A stretch of DNA of 6,171 bases from Bacteroidota bacterium (GTDB lineage: Bacteria > Bacteroidota > Ignavibacteria > Ignavibacteriales > Ignavibacteriaceae): positions 1 through 6,171 of the forward strand of contig JAJYOQ010000254.1 of NCBI GenBank assembly GCA_021796135.1, in the 5' to 3' direction. Positions within the stretch are counted from its first letter, which is position 1. Each line of letters begins with the position of its first letter. Of the stretch, positions 6,091-6,171 are shown one piece after another. The notes beneath the pieces were generated by a model. The model searched no databases and had not been told where the DNA came from. It worked only from the letters and a program-made list of their open reading frames with translations. The position numbers and the translations under genes were made by a program.

Positions 6091-6171
6091 TTACTTTCTT
6101 GATCCAAGTCTATATCCTCTTAAAGGAAGTGATGATTGAATAGTTATAAAAACATTTTTATCGATTGATTC
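6091..6171 (-). CDS. C-terminal fragment of an unidentified protein at the right edge
   Basis: On the minus strand an open frame enters from the right edge and ends at TAA (6093-6091), giving 26 residues that end SLPLRGYRLGSRK. I chose this frame because it is open to the edge and ends in a basic, protein-like tail just ahead of the tRNA promoter. Too little is visible to name a family. The basic Arg/Lys-rich end is compatible with a nucleic-acid-binding protein, but that is only a guess. Confidence 0.4.
   Translation of the reverse strand, partial: ESIDKNVFITIQSSLPLRGYRLGSRK

Overview
The window is AT-rich bacterial DNA dominated by two large genes on the minus strand. Both encode exported multidomain proteins that end in a type IX secretion system (T9SS) type A sorting domain with the motif QNYPNPFNP. 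That motif, the codon bias and TAnnTTTG-type promoter boxes point to the Bacteroidota/FCB group. The exact wording of the sorting motif is the kind I associate with Ignavibacteria-like members, but this is inference, not a taxonomic assignment.

Layout, left to right: (1) positions 1-126 (+) are the 3' end of a membrane protein gene, probably the last Complex I subunit NuoN, followed by a Rho-independent terminator at 176-206. (2) 252-2372 (-) is a 706-residue T9SS cargo with a Big_5/SbsA-type Ig-like domain, an arylsulfotransferase (ASST) beta-propeller, an ASH/HYDIN-like domain and a sorting tail. (3) A 161-bp gap holds a possible promoter. (4) 2534-5425 (-) is a 963-residue paralogue with the same N-terminal half and a different, longer C-terminal stalk: an unrecognised beta module, an FN3-like domain, a Kre9/KNH-like domain and a sorting tail. 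(5) 5426-5740 has no convincing gene. It holds the upstream region of the 963-residue gene, an imperfect hairpin and a doubtful 33-codon frame. (6) 5792-5994 (-) is a tRNA-Gly(GCC)-tRNA-Cys(GCA) pair with a well-formed Bacteroidota-type promoter, an internal hairpin and a strong terminator. (7) 6091-6171 (-) is the C-terminal end of an unidentified gene running off the right edge.

The two large genes are a tandem, co-oriented duplicate pair in which the whole predicted ASST active-site set is retained in both copies. The simplest reading is a pair of surface-displayed or secreted PAPS-independent sulfotransferase-like proteins that share a catalytic head and differ in the domains between head and sorting tag. 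Substrates cannot be read from sequence, and a non-enzymatic role is possible. I see no CRISPR array, insertion sequence, defence system, riboswitch or phage signal. The most unusual content is this sorted ASST pair rather than a new system.
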